Assembly: GCA_937950325.1 (NCBI GenBank)
Contig: CALFDJ010000019.1
Span: 1 to 64,000 of the forward strand
DNA: 64,000 nt
Source of the DNA: an uncultured Collinsella sp.
GTDB lineage: Bacteria; Actinomycetota; Coriobacteriia; Coriobacteriales; Coriobacteriaceae
Reading direction: 5' to 3'
A program made the translations under genes and the position numbers. Position 1 is the stretch's first letter; each line of letters opens with the position of its first letter. Positions 38,542-46,650 of this stretch are shown here, one piece after another. The notes under the pieces were generated by a model that was given only the letters and a program-made list of their open reading frames with translations, was not told the origin of the DNA and did not search any database.

Positions 38542-40638
38542 ATGGCAGACGCTAAGGATTTCCTGTTTGAGATCGGTACGGAGGAAATGCCCTCTGCACC
38601 GCTGAACAATGCCGTCAAGCAGCTTGGCACCATGATCGCCAAGGGTCTCGACGAGGCCGGTCTGGCCCACGGCGAGGTCCGCGTGATCTCGAGCCCGCGC
38701 CGCCTGGCTGCGCTCGTTGCCGACGTCGCCACCGCGACCGACGAGGTTCACGAGGTCAAGCGCGGCCCCGCGGCAAACATTGCCTTTGATGCCGACGGTA
38801 ACGCCACCAAGGCCGCCCAGGGCTTTGCCCGCAAGTGCGGTGTGGCTGCCGAGGACCTGGTCCGTCGCGAGGACACCGACGGCCGCGAGTACGTGTTCGC
38901 CGAGAAGAACATTCCCTCCGCTCCGGCTACGCCGATCCTGACGTCTCTGTGCGAGAAGACTATCGCCGGCCTGCAGTGGCCCAACTACCGCAGCCAGCGC
39001 TGGGGCCACGAGCACGCTACGTTTGTTCGTCCGGTCCGTTGGATCTGCTGCCTTTTGGGTGAGGACGTCGTGCCCGTGTCGTTTGCCGATGTGACGAGTA
39101 GCAATACCACGCGCGGACATCGCGTTCTGGGCCCCGGTGACCATGTGGTCGCCAGCCCCGCCGTCTACGAGCAGGTGCTCGAGGACGCCGGCGTGCTCTC
39201 TGCCGAGCGTCGTCGCGAGGCCATCCTTGCCGGTATCGCCGAGGTCGAGGCTGCGCGCCCCGGCTGCCATGTCGACACGCCTAAGAAGGTCTTTGAGGAG
39301 GTCATTAACCTCTGCGAGTGGCCGACGGTGCTTGTCGGTACCTTCGATGAGGAGTTCCTCAAGGTCCCGCACGAGATCATCTGCGAGTCCATGCTCACCA
39401 ACCAGCGCTACTTCCCGATTTATGACGGCGAGGGCAAGCTCACGCGTGAGTTCGTAGTCGTCTCCAACAGCAAGCCCGAGAATGCCGAGCGCGTGATCGA
39501 CGGCAACGAGCGCGTCGTGCGCGCCCGTCTGGACGACGCCAAGTTCTTCTATGAGGAGGACCTGAAGATCTCCCTTGACGAGTTCCGCGAGCGTCTGGCC
39601 AAGGTCGCCTTCCAGGAGAAGCTCGGTAGCGTGCTCGCCAAGTCCGAGCGTATTGAGCAGCTCGCGCTCGCCATCGCCCGCGAGGCTCACCTGGGTGCCC
39701 ATCTGGCCGCCGATGCGGCTCGCGCCGCTCACCTGTGCAAGGCCGACCTGGTGTCTAACGCCGTCGTCGAGTTCACGAGCCAGCAGGGCGTGATGGGCGG
39801 TTACTACGCCATCGCGATGGGGGAGAACGACGAGGTCGCCCATGCTATCCGCGATCATTATCGTCCCCGCTTTGCCGGCGATGATCTGCCCGAGGGCACC
39901 GCTGGCTGCATCGTGGCCTGTGCTGACAAGCTCGATACCATTGCCGGTATCTTTGCCATCGGCGAGCCCCCGACCGGCTCCTCCGACCCCTATGCGCTGC
40001 GTCGTGCCGCTATCGGCATCATCAACATCCTGCGCGACCGCCTGCCGATCGACCCCACGTCGCTCATCGACTTTGCGCTCGAGCTCTATAGTGAGCAGGG
40101 TATTGAGTTTGACGCCGCCGAAGTCGCCCAGCAGGTTCGCGACTTCTTCCATGGCCGCCTGGTGAGCATGGCCCGCGACGAGAAGATCCCGGCCGATACC
40201 GTTGCCGCCGTCTCTGCGGTGCACATCATCGCCCCGTCCGTCTTCTTCGCCCGCTGCGCCGCCCTCGACGAGGCTCGCAAGAACGACGCCGAGACCTTTG
40301 ACAACCTGGCGACGGCCTATGCCCGTGCCGCGCATATCTCCAAGCCCGAGCTGGGCGCGGAGTACGACCGCGCCCTGATGGGCGAGGTCGAGCTCGCGCT
40401 TGCCGATGCCTCCGAGGCTGCTCAGACCGCTGTCGACGCCGCCCTTGCTGCCGAGGATTACCCGGCCGCATTTGCGGCCCTTGCCGCCCTGCGCGCCCCC
40501 ATCGACCGCTTCTTCGATGAGGTTATGGTCATGGACAAGGACGAGCAGCTCCGCGATAATCGCCTTAAGCTGCTCAACCGCTTCGAGGCCGTTTTCTCCG
40601 GCATTGCCAACATCGGTGAGCTTGCCCGCAAAAAGTAA
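38542..40638 (+). CDS. glyS: Glycyl-tRNA synthetase beta subunit
   Basis: 698 residues, standard length. It opens LFEIGTEEMPSAPLNNAV, has SSPRRLAALV, WGHEHATFVRPVRWI, the HD-type ADKLDTIAGIFAIGEPPTGS segment and a C-terminal anticodon-binding part (FFDEVMVMDKDEQLRDNRLK). It provides tRNA recognition. The two-subunit form distinguishes this lineage from mycobacteria and streptomycetes. Confidence 0.97.
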   Translation: MADAKDFLFEIGTEEMPSAPLNNAVKQLGTMIAKGLDEAGLAHGEVRVISSPRRLAALVADVATATDEVHEVKRGPAANIAFDADGNATKAAQGFARKCGVAAEDLVRREDTDGREYVFAEKNIPSAPATPILTSLCEKTIAGLQWPNYRSQRWGHEHATFVRPVRWICCLLGEDVVPVSFADVTSSNTTRGHRVLGPGDHVVASPAVYEQVLEDAGVLSAERRREAILAGIAEVEAARPGCHVDTPKKVFEEVINLCEWPTVLVGTFDEEFLKVPHEIICESMLTNQRYFPIYDGEGKLTREFVVVSNSKPENAERVIDGNERVVRARLDDAKFFYEEDLKISLDEFRERLAKVAFQEKLGSVLAKSERIEQLALAIAREAHLGAHLAADAARAAHLCKADLVSNAVVEFTSQQGVMGGYYAIAMGENDEVAHAIRDHYRPRFAGDDLPEGTAGCIVACADKLDTIAGIFAIGEPPTGSSDPYALRRAAIGIINILRDRLPIDPTSLIDFALELYSEQGIEFDAAEVAQQVRDFFHGRLVSMARDEKIPADTVAAVSAVHIIAPSVFFARCAALDEARKNDAETFDNLATAYARAAHISKPELGAEYDRALMGEVELALADASEAAQTAVDAALAAEDYPAAFAALAALRAPIDRFFDEVMVMDKDEQLRDNRLKLLNRFEAVFSGIANIGELARKK

Positions 40639-40672
40639 GCCAGCCTGCGCGTAAGCGCAAAAGGAGCCCCGC

Positions 40673-41548
40673 ATGGATTGCCCGGTCACCGCTCGTCCCA
40701 CCGTTATCGTTATCTCCGACTCGCTCGGTGATACCGCTTGTGAGGTGGTGCTTGCGGCGTCCGGGCAATTTGATGAAGGGGCTTTTTGTGTTTTGCGCCT
40801 GCCTAAGGTGACTTCTGTGGAGCAGGTCAAGTCATTTGTGGGGCCGCGCGTCGATGCCGACCATCGCGATATCGCCGTGTTCCATACCATCGTCGACCCG
40901 GCGCTACGTGCTCGTGTGCTCGATTACCTGGGCATGCTGCATATTCGCTCGGTCGACCTGATCGGCCCGACGCTCGCCGTGCTGTCGTCGCTCATCGGTG
41001 TACCGCCCAAGGGCGTTGCGGGCGTGATTCACAGGACCGATGACCGCTATTTCCATCGTATCGAGGCCATGGAGTATTTCGTTGAGCACGATGACGGGCG
41101 CGGTTGCGACGATCTGTCGGGTGCCGATATCGTGCTGCTGGGCGTATCGCGCACGTCCAAGACGCCGCTGTCGATGTATCTGGCCTATCAAGGTTACAAG
41201 GTTGCCAATGTTCCTTTGGCCCATGGCATGGAGCCGCCCAAGTCGATTTACGAGGTCGACCCGATGCGCCTGTTCGGCCTGATTTCGACCGTCGATGTGA
41301 TTTCCGAAATTCGTGATAGCCGCTTGGGCGATGACTACGCTCGTGCCGTTGCCGGCTCCTATGCCGAGCCCGAGAGCGTGCGCAGCGAGCTTGAGGAAGC
41401 CCGTGCCCTCATGAAGCGCCTGGGCTGCTTTGTGGTGCGTACCGACGGCAAGGCCATCGAGGAAAGCGCTGCCGAGATCATTAGCCACTTGGAGGAAATC
41501 CAAGAAGCCCGTGCCCGCCGAGCCGCCCGTCGAACTCAACAAAAGTAG
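40673..41548 (+). CDS. Pyruvate, phosphate dikinase regulatory protein (kinase/phosphorylase)
   Basis: 291 residues of the DUF299/PDRP family. It has VISDSLGDTACEVV at the start and the P-loop-like GVSRTSKTPLSMYLA near residue 158. The family phosphorylates, with ADP, a Thr next to the catalytic His of PPDK (or PEP synthase) to switch it off, and removes the phosphate by phosphorolysis. The target gene ppdK follows on the same strand 243 bases later, and the ppdK protein keeps the Thr-Ser-His target. The C-terminus is Arg-rich. SD AAAAGGAG. Confidence 0.93.
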   Translation: MDCPVTARPTVIVISDSLGDTACEVVLAASGQFDEGAFCVLRLPKVTSVEQVKSFVGPRVDADHRDIAVFHTIVDPALRARVLDYLGMLHIRSVDLIGPTLAVLSSLIGVPPKGVAGVIHRTDDRYFHRIEAMEYFVEHDDGRGCDDLSGADIVLLGVSRTSKTPLSMYLAYQGYKVANVPLAHGMEPPKSIYEVDPMRLFGLISTVDVISEIRDSRLGDDYARAVAGSYAEPESVRSELEEARALMKRLGCFVVRTDGKAIEESAAEIISHLEEIQEARARRAARRTQQK

Positions 41549-41621
41549 CTACTTATGGTAAAGCGATTTAGCAAAAACATTGCATCTGACCTGTTTTTTT
41601 CTTGTAGTGGTATCTTCATAA

Positions 41622-41669
41622 GGTAACCACCTTTACCTACCGTTTACCGCCATATTTACCACGTTTACC
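41622..41669 (+). promoter_or_regulatory. Cluster of four TTTACC repeats upstream of ppdK
   Basis: TTTACC occurs at 41632, 41643, 41655 and 41664 (spacing 11, 12 and 9), with GGTAACC just before at 41622. The rest of the 243-base gap holds a possible -10 but no other feature. The near helical-turn spacing suggests a protein-binding array. The regulator is unknown. Confidence 0.5.
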
Positions 41670-41710
41670 AACCCCCGCGTCCTCTGCGCAAGCCCGCTCA
41701 ATGCCCGCCG

Positions 41711-41716
41711 TATAGT
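41711..41716 (+). promoter_or_regulatory. Possible -10 element of ppdK
   Basis: TATAGT with no consensus -35, 76 bases before the GTG start. With the TTTACC sites at about -55 to -90, activator dependence is plausible. Confidence 0.4.
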
Positions 41717-41791
41717 ACCCTCACGGCTCGCATCCGGCGGGTCGATTCGTTACCACGGTCGTGCGCGAGAGCGCATGGAAGGGGAAGTATC

Positions 41792-44542
41792 GTGAGCGAT
41801 TGCAAGAGGGTTTACCGTTTTGGAACCGACGCCCAGGGCACCTGTGTCACCGAGGGCGACAAGTCCATGAACTTCGTGCTTGGCGGCAAGGGCGCTAACC
41901 TTGCCGAGATGAGCCGTATCGGCCTGCCGGTTCCCGGTGGCTTTACCATTACCTGCCAGACCTGTGTCGAGTACTCCGGTGCCGGCAACGTCTGGCCCGA
42001 AGGCGCACTCGATGAGATCGTTGCCGCCGAGGTAGACCTCGAGGCCCGCTGCGGCAAAAAGCTCGGCGACGCCTCCGATCCGCTGCTCGTGTCGGTTCGC
42101 TCGGGCGCTCCGTTCTCCATGCCCGGTATGATGGACACGGTCCTCAACCTGGGCCTCAACGACGACTCCGTTCAGGGCCTCATCGCCCAGACGCAAAATC
42201 CGCGTTTTGCCTGGGATAGCTATCGCCGCTTTATCCAGATGTTCTCCAACGTCGTTATGGGCGTTGACGCCGACCTGTTCGAGAACGCGCTGACCCAGGC
42301 ACGCCTGGTCGCTGGCGTCCGCGTCGACTCCGAGCTTTCGGCCGAGGATCTGCAGGAGCTCGTCGAGACCTTCAAGGGGATCTTCTCCGAGAACGTCGAG
42401 GCCGCCCTGTACCCCGAGCTCGAGGTTGTCGATGGCAAGCCCGTCTTCCCGCACGACCCTGAGCTTCAGCTGCGTCTTGCCATCCAGGCCGTCTTTGGCA
42501 GCTGGATGAACGAGCGCGCCTGCATCTACCGCAAACAGCACGGCATCTCCGACGAGCTCGGTACTGCCGTCAACGTTCAGGCCATGGCCTTTGGCAACAA
42601 GGGTGAGACCTCCGCGACCGGCGTCGCCTTTACGCGCAACCCGGCCGACGGCACTAAGGAGTTCTACGGCGACTTTCTGGTCAACGCCCAGGGCGAGGAT
42701 GTCGTCGCCGGCATCCGCAACACCGAGCCCATCGCCGACCTCAAGACCACCCCGGGCCTCGAGTCCGCAGGTGAGGAGCTCGAGCACGTGTTCCTGACGC
42801 TCGAGGATCACTATCGCGACATGTGCGATATCGAGTTCACCATCGAGCAGGGCAAGCTCTGGATGCTCCAGACCCGCGTGGGCAAACGTACCGCAACCGC
42901 CGCTCTGCGCATCGCCATCGAAATGGTCGAGGAGGGCCTGATCACCCGCGAGGAGGCTGTGAACCGTATCGATCCCGCGCAACTCGACCAGCTCCTGCAC
43001 CCGCAGTTTGACGCCTCCAAGAAGTACGAGGCGCTGGCCAGCGGTCTTAACGCCAGCCCCGGTGCCGCCGTGGGCGAGGTCGTGTTCTCGAGCGATGACG
43101 CCGTCGCGCGCGCCAACGAGGGTCACAAGGTCATTCTGGTTCGTTGGGAGACCAACCCCGATGACCTGAAGGGCATGGTCGCCGCCGAGGGCATCCTGAC
43201 CAGCCACGGTGGCAAGACGAGCCATGCCGCCGTTATCGCCCGCGGCATGGGTACGCCCTGCGTCTGCGGCGTTGAACGCTTCCACATCGACGCCGCCGAG
43301 AAGGTCGTGCGCATCGAGGGCAGCGACCGCGTATTGCACGAGGGCGATGTCATCTCCATCGACGGCACCCAGGGCATCGTCGTCGACGGTCCCGTCGACC
43401 TGGTCTCCGCCGAGCTTACCGGCGACCTGGACACTATCCTGTCCTGGGCCGACGAGATTCGCCTGGACGAGACCGGCGGCCACGCCAACCATGTGCGCGT
43501 CAACGCCGACAATCCCGAGGATGCCGAGCTTGCCCTCGAGTTTGGCGCCGAGGCTATTGGCCTGTGCCGCACCGAGCACATGTTCCTGGGCGATCGCAAG
43601 AACATCATCCAGAGCTTTATCCTGTCTGACGATGAGGCCGTGAAGCAGCAGGCCCTGTCCGACCTGCTTAAGGTTCAGACCGAGGACTTCCTGGCGATGT
43701 TCAAGACCATGTCTGGTCGCGATGTGGTCGTCCGCCTGCTCGATCCGCCGCTTCATGAGTTCCTGGATAATCCTCGCGAGCTCGAGGTCGCCATCACCAA
43801 GAAGGAAGCCGCTGGCGCCAGCGAGGAAGAGCTTGCCGTCCTGCGCACCCGTCTGCGTCGTATCGACGGCATGGTCGAGTCGAACCCCATGCTCGGCCTA
43901 CGCGGCGTGCGCCTGTCCGTCGTCTTTAGCGATCTGCCGCTCATGCAGGTCCGCGCCGTCGCCACGGCTGCTGCCCGCCTTATCAAGGAAGGCGTCGACC
44001 CGCGCCCCGAGATCATGGTTCCGCTCGTTTCCATCACGGCCGAGCATGTCCAGACCCGCGATGTTATCGAGCGCGTGATCGCCGAGGTTTCCGCCGAGGA
44101 GGGCGTCGAGCTCAATATTCCCGTGGGCACGATGCTCGAGCTGCCGCGCGCCTGCATGGTCGCCGACGAGATCGCGCAGCACGCCGATTTCTTCTGCTTT
44201 GGCACCAACGACCTCACGCAGACCACCTTCGGCTTCTCTCGTGACGATGCCGAGGCCAAGTTCATCCCGCTGTACATGCATAAGAAGATCTTGAAGGACA
44301 ATCCCTTCGAGACCATCGACACGGCAGTACTCGAACTGGTGCGCATGGCTGTCGAGAAGGGCCGCGCCACCAACCCCGACATGCACTTTGGCGTGTGCGG
44401 CGAGCACGGCGGCGACCCCAAGTCCATCAAAGGCCTGTTTAACGTGGCCGACGTGGACTACGTGTCCTGCTCGCCCTACCGCGTGCCCCTCGCACGCCTA
44501 GCTGCCGCTCAAGCCAAGCTCGAGGCCAAGCGTTCCGCCTAA
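41792..44542 (+). CDS. ppdK: Pyruvate, phosphate dikinase
   Basis: 916 residues, slightly above the usual 870-880. The ATP-grasp part has FVLGGKGANLAEMSRIGLPV and SVRSGAPFSMPGMMDTVLNL; the swivelling domain has SHGGKTSHAAVIARGMGTPC with the catalytic His at about 478 and the regulatory Thr at about 476; the PEP-binding barrel has GLCRTEHMF, PMLGLRGVRL, MVPLVS and CFGTNDLTQTTFG. It interconverts pyruvate + ATP + Pi and PEP + AMP + PPi, in glycolysis or gluconeogenesis. GTG 41792 follows GGGGAA. Its neighbour is the predicted regulator. Confidence 0.97.
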   Translation: MSDCKRVYRFGTDAQGTCVTEGDKSMNFVLGGKGANLAEMSRIGLPVPGGFTITCQTCVEYSGAGNVWPEGALDEIVAAEVDLEARCGKKLGDASDPLLVSVRSGAPFSMPGMMDTVLNLGLNDDSVQGLIAQTQNPRFAWDSYRRFIQMFSNVVMGVDADLFENALTQARLVAGVRVDSELSAEDLQELVETFKGIFSENVEAALYPELEVVDGKPVFPHDPELQLRLAIQAVFGSWMNERACIYRKQHGISDELGTAVNVQAMAFGNKGETSATGVAFTRNPADGTKEFYGDFLVNAQGEDVVAGIRNTEPIADLKTTPGLESAGEELEHVFLTLEDHYRDMCDIEFTIEQGKLWMLQTRVGKRTATAALRIAIEMVEEGLITREEAVNRIDPAQLDQLLHPQFDASKKYEALASGLNASPGAAVGEVVFSSDDAVARANEGHKVILVRWETNPDDLKGMVAAEGILTSHGGKTSHAAVIARGMGTPCVCGVERFHIDAAEKVVRIEGSDRVLHEGDVISIDGTQGIVVDGPVDLVSAELTGDLDTILSWADEIRLDETGGHANHVRVNADNPEDAELALEFGAEAIGLCRTEHMFLGDRKNIIQSFILSDDEAVKQQALSDLLKVQTEDFLAMFKTMSGRDVVVRLLDPPLHEFLDNPRELEVAITKKEAAGASEEELAVLRTRLRRIDGMVESNPMLGLRGVRLSVVFSDLPLMQVRAVATAAARLIKEGVDPRPEIMVPLVSITAEHVQTRDVIERVIAEVSAEEGVELNIPVGTMLELPRACMVADEIAQHADFFCFGTNDLTQTTFGFSRDDAEAKFIPLYMHKKILKDNPFETIDTAVLELVRMAVEKGRATNPDMHFGVCGEHGGDPKSIKGLFNVADVDYVSCSPYRVPLARLAAAQAKLEAKRSA

Positions 44543-44581
44543 CGTTTTGGGTTTAGACGCCTGGCGTAGCCCCCTTCATGT

Positions 44582-44607
44582 CGCCCGTCTCATTCGTGAG
44601 ACGGGCG
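44582..44607 (+). terminator. Perfect hairpin after ppdK (probable terminator)
   Basis: CGCCCGTCTCA pairs perfectly with TGAGACGGGCG around TTCG. Only a short GTTAT follows, so efficiency is uncertain. Confidence 0.6.
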
Positions 44608-44654
44608 GTTATCATGTGCGGGTTTTGTCTTTTTGTCTGCGTAAAAAATTGTTC

Positions 44655-44682
44655 TTGCAGCAGAAACCCGCGCGTGTATACT
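44655..44682 (+). promoter_or_regulatory. Promoter of rplS
   Basis: TTGCAG (44655-44660), 16 bases, TATACT (44677-44682), about 63 bases before the gene. Confidence 0.65.
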
Positions 44683-44751
44683 CGAATACGTTTGTTCAAC
44701 TACGTGCCGGCCAAGGTGGTACGGCACCTCTAGAAGAGTAAGGAATTGCAC

Positions 44752-45093
44752 ATGGATTACATCCGCGCAATCGAGCGTCAGCAGATCCGCGAGGACATTC
44801 CTCAGGTTCGCGTCGCCGACAACGTCAAGGTTCACTACCGCATTAAGGAAGGCGACCGCGAGCGCATCCAGGTCTTCCAGGGCGACGTCATCCGCATGGC
44901 CGGCGCCGGTGCCCGCGAGACCTTCACCGTCCGCAAGATGTCCTTCGGTGTCGGTGTTGAGCGTACCTTCCCGCTTCACAGCCCCAAGATCGCCAAGCTC
45001 GAGGTCGTTCGTCATGGTCGCGTCCGTCGCGCCAAGCTGTACTACCTCCGCGACAAGGTGGGCAAGGCTGCTCGCATCCCCGAGAAGCGCTAA
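44752..45093 (+). CDS. rplS: Large ribosomal subunit protein L19
   Basis: 113 residues. Start ATG 44752 (MDYIRAIERQQIREDIPQVR), eight bases after AAGGA. Conserved parts: VKVHYRIKEGDRERIQVFQG, VERTFPLHSPKIAKLEVVRH, VRRAKLYYLRDKVGKAARI. In most bacteria it follows trmD; here lepB, glyQS, the PPDK regulator and ppdK lie between, and it has its own promoter. Confidence 0.97.
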   Translation: MDYIRAIERQQIREDIPQVRVADNVKVHYRIKEGDRERIQVFQGDVIRMAGAGARETFTVRKMSFGVGVERTFPLHSPKIAKLEVVRHGRVRRAKLYYLRDKVGKAARIPEKR

Positions 45094-45127
45094 GAAGATC
45101 GCAGCGTCTGTCCACTCGTTTGGACAC

Positions 45128-45158
45128 AAGGGTCACCTTCGGGTGGCCCTTCTTTTTA
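45128..45158 (+). terminator. Intrinsic terminator after rplS
   Basis: AAGGGTCACC pairs with GGTGGCCCTT (one G-T) around TTCG, followed by CTTTTT. Confidence 0.85.
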
Positions 45159-45186
45159 TCTGATTTGCATGCAAGGAGGGCCTGGT

Positions 45187-45975
45187 ATGGCCAATATGAC
45201 GAGCTCGGTTTCGGCATCGCAGGTTGCCGGAGAGCTGGCGAGCGCAACGTTTGAGGAGATCCCCGCCCTCGTGGAGCATTATCGCGAGGACCCGCGCCAG
45301 CAGGTGATCAAGGCTTGCGAGCGTGCTCTTAAGCGCCATGCCAAGGAACTTGCCGAGCGCGAGCGCGTCAATGACATGTACGAGCTTATGCATGAGCTTG
45401 GCGGCGATGGGGTGGTCGTTGGTGTCGACGAGGTGGGTCGCGGCTCGGTGGCCGGTCCTTTGACGGTATGCGCTGTCTGCCTTCCTATGGAGCCGCGCGT
45501 CTGGGGCATCAACGATTCCAAAAAGCTCACGCCGGCGCGCCGCGAGTTGCTCTCAGTGAAGATTGCCGAGGTGGCGACGGCGATCGGTTTTTGCCATATC
45601 GCGCCTAAGGATATCGATGAGATGGGCATGGCCCGTGCTATCCGTACCGCCGTTGCGGGCGCCGTGGCCGATACGGGGCTCGAGCCCGATTGCGTGCTTA
45701 TGGATGGCAACCCCTTGGGCGCCGTTCCTAACGAGCGCGATGTGGTGAAGGGCGATGCCAAGATCGCCTGCATCGCCGCGGCGTCCATCATGGCTAAGGT
45801 CACGCGTGACGAGATGATGGTCGAGTACGACGCCGAGTATCCCGAGTACCATCTGGCCGAGTCGAAGGGCTATGCGAGCCCCGAGCACATCGAGGCCATT
45901 CGAAAACATGGACTTTGTCCACTGCATCGTGTGAGCTTTTGCGGAAACTTTCTGCAGACTGAGCGCCTTTTCTAG
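45187..45975 (+). CDS. rnhB: Ribonuclease HII
   Basis: 262 residues. The catalytic core begins near residue 80: VVGVDEVGRGSVAGPLTVCA (Asp-Glu), the INDSKKLTPARR segment and CVLMDGNPLGAVP, with KGDAKIACIAAASIMAKVTRD. It nicks RNA in RNA-DNA hybrids. The N-terminal 75 residues are an additional helical domain, as in B. subtilis RnhB. ATG 45187 is preferred to an ATG six codons upstream because AAGGAGGG lies between them. Confidence 0.94.
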   Translation: MANMTSSVSASQVAGELASATFEEIPALVEHYREDPRQQVIKACERALKRHAKELAERERVNDMYELMHELGGDGVVVGVDEVGRGSVAGPLTVCAVCLPMEPRVWGINDSKKLTPARRELLSVKIAEVATAIGFCHIAPKDIDEMGMARAIRTAVAGAVADTGLEPDCVLMDGNPLGAVPNERDVVKGDAKIACIAAASIMAKVTRDEMMVEYDAEYPEYHLAESKGYASPEHIEAIRKHGLCPLHRVSFCGNFLQTERLF

Positions 45976-46024
45976 GTCAATTGTGGAGACAGGGACCTCT
46001 GGGGTTTTATAAACCTGCTGGTAG

Positions 46025-46066
46025 CGGGCCGTATGCAACACCATTGTTGCGTACGGCCCGTTTTTT
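46025..46066 (+). terminator. Strong intrinsic terminator after rnhB
   Basis: CGGGCCGTATGCAACA pairs with TGTTGCGTACGGCCCG (16 pairs, one wobble) around CCAT, followed by six Ts. Confidence 0.9.
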
Positions 46067-46164
46067 GACGGCATTTGGTCAGCTTTTGGTTAGCTTCCGG
46101 TACTTACCCGCATGAAAGGTGCCCTCATCATCGGGGCACTGCAGTGTGCGGGAAAGGAGACCCC

Positions 46165-46650
46165 ATGAGTGCCGCAAGCAAAAAGAGCAAGACACAGCAG
46201 CTCAAGGAGCGTTGGGAAAACGGCGAGCTCGACTGCGGGGCGATGACGCCCGAGTTTATCAAGGGACTCAGTCCCCGCGAGCTGGGCATGCTGGGCGAGC
46301 TGATCACCATCGACTACTTTAACGAGCGCGGCTACACCTTGCTGGAGCAGGGTTATCGTTGCACCGAGGGCGAGGCTGATCTGGTGCTGCTCGATGAGCT
46401 CGACGATGTCGTGGTGATGGCCGAGGTCAAGACCAGACGCGTCGTACTGGATTGCAACACGCGGGTCTTTCCCGAGGAGGCCGTGGACGCCCAAAAGCAA
46501 CGCCGCTACCGCCGCATCGCAAGCTGCTATCTCATGGAGCATTATCCGCTCAAGGCGATCCGCTTCGATGCCGTGGGTGTCACCATTCGCGGCGGGCATA
46601 TCGCCGAGATCGAGCATCAGTACAACGCGTTCGATTGGCAGGTGTCGTGA
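46165..46650 (+). CDS. YraN-like (UPF0102) putative endonuclease-fold protein
   Basis: 161 residues from ATG 46165 with GGAAAGGAGA upstream. The restriction-endonuclease-like core is clear: RELGMLGELITIDYFNERGY, GEADLVLLDELDDVVVMAEV and KTRR form the E..D..E-x-K site of the family, then VDAQKQRRYRRIA. About 40 residues precede the core. The function of the family is unsettled; linkage to rnhB, comM and dprA, seen in many bacteria, suggests DNA processing. Its stop overlaps the comM start (TGATG). Confidence 0.87.
   Translation: MSAASKKSKTQQLKERWENGELDCGAMTPEFIKGLSPRELGMLGELITIDYFNERGYTLLEQGYRCTEGEADLVLLDELDDVVVMAEVKTRRVVLDCNTRVFPEEAVDAQKQRRYRRIASCYLMEHYPLKAIRFDAVGVTIRGGHIAEIEHQYNAFDWQVS

Noticed and set aside
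37636..40890. A minus-strand open frame of more than 1000 codons opposite glyQ, glyS and the PPDK regulator
   Set aside because: It mirrors strongly biased GC-rich codons of clear genes; its translation is Gly/Val/Asp/His-rich without any family motif, and no SD or promoter is present.
41750..43756. Minus-strand open frame of 668 codons opposite ppdK
   Set aside because: Antisense shadow; it even runs through the ppdK promoter region and has no own start signals.
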